A stretch of DNA of 6,098 bases, from NCBI GenBank assembly GCA_913009315.1, contig CAJVZA010000076.1, positions 1 through 6,098 of the forward strand, read 5' to 3'. The position numbers and the translations under genes are program-made. The notes beneath the pieces are model-generated. The model worked only from the letters and a program-made list of their open reading frames with translations. It made no database searches and was not told the DNA's origin. Shown piece by piece: positions 5,972-6,098 of the stretch. The first letter of the stretch is position 1. Each line of letters opens with the position of its first letter. The stretch comes from an uncultured Hippea sp. GTDB taxonomy: Bacteria > Campylobacterota_A > Desulfurellia > JAADFJ01.

Positions 5972-6098
5972 ATAATGAGACCACTGCACAATAAGCAGAT
6001 TCACAGCTTTTTATGAGGTTTTCTATAGACAAGGCAAACTTCTGAAGGACTAACGGGTTAATTCAAAGAAGTTTAACGAAGTATATGGGAAACCTCAT
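5972..6098 (+). repeat. Dispersed repeat, copy C, just downstream of dnaE (runs off the window)
   Basis: It starts two bases after the dnaE TGA and continues to the right edge, so its true end is unknown. It matches copy A in the opposite genomic orientation, with the 40-base core 6032-6071 differing once from A. The leader 5972-5999 is also found in copy B. Its parts are ATGAGACCACTGCACAATAA, a small CTGC/GCAG stem (5984-5998), ATTCACAGC with a T-run, then the 86-base imperfect palindrome. There is no coding potential. It is in the same orientation relative to dnaE as copy A is to ubiE. Confidence 0.88.
6013..6098. repeat. 86-base imperfect palindrome within repeat copy C
   Basis: The sequence is nearly self-complementary about a centre at 6055/6056. 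Outer arms begin ATGAGGTTTTC (6013) and end GGGAAACCTCAT (6098). Middle arms AAACTTCT (6036-6043) and AGAAGTTT (6067-6074) pair perfectly. Inner arms GGACTAAC (6047-6054) and GTTAATTC (6057-6064) flank a GG centre with one C-A mismatch and one G-T pair. In copy A the corresponding inner base is T, which restores the pair. Transcribed, it would fold into a long hairpin and might terminate or protect the dnaE mRNA; as DNA it could be a cruciform or transposase substrate. Confidence 0.8.

Overview
This window carries three complete chromosomal genes, the 3' end of a fourth, and copies of a small dispersed repeat. It suggests a Gram-negative, menaquinone-using bacterium of moderate-to-low GC, possibly an anaerobic Desulfobacterota-type lineage. 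The pointers are a cytochrome-like tail ending in a C-terminal sorting signal, a UbiE/MenG methyltransferase, and a bacterial DnaE with an intact PHP domain. The lineage is an inference from gene content, not a sequence match.

Layout. Positions 1-384 (+) hold the C-terminal end of an exported protein; its start lies outside the window. Positions 385-730 have no convincing gene but contain a strong 14-bp inverted repeat and a repeat copy (A). Positions 731-1420 (-) encode UbiE/MenG. The divergent spacer 1421-1596 holds two facing promoter candidates, a partial repeat copy (B) and a 24-bp palindrome. Positions 1597-2526 (+) encode a secreted two-LysM NlpC/P60 peptidoglycan hydrolase. Its stop codon overlaps the TTG start of dnaE (2523-5969, +), the replicative DNA polymerase III alpha subunit. 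Two bases after the dnaE stop a further repeat copy (C) begins and runs to the window edge.

How the genes relate. The hydrolase and dnaE are almost certainly one transcription unit with translational coupling; ubiE is transcribed divergently. None of the three complete genes has a recognisable Shine-Dalgarno sequence. The two genes with their own promoters share a layout (TTGAC[A/T], 16-nt spacer, TA[G/C]CAT, then 8-9 nt to ATG) that would give nearly leaderless mRNAs.

The least explained element is the repeat. Copies A and C share a 40-base core with 39 identities and a 28-base leader also seen in copy B. Both A and C sit a few bases past a stop codon in the same orientation as the gene, and copy C contains an 86-nt imperfect palindrome. 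It looks like a palindromic, gene-end-associated repeat or a non-autonomous mobile element. I found no CRISPR array, tRNA, rRNA or transposase gene.
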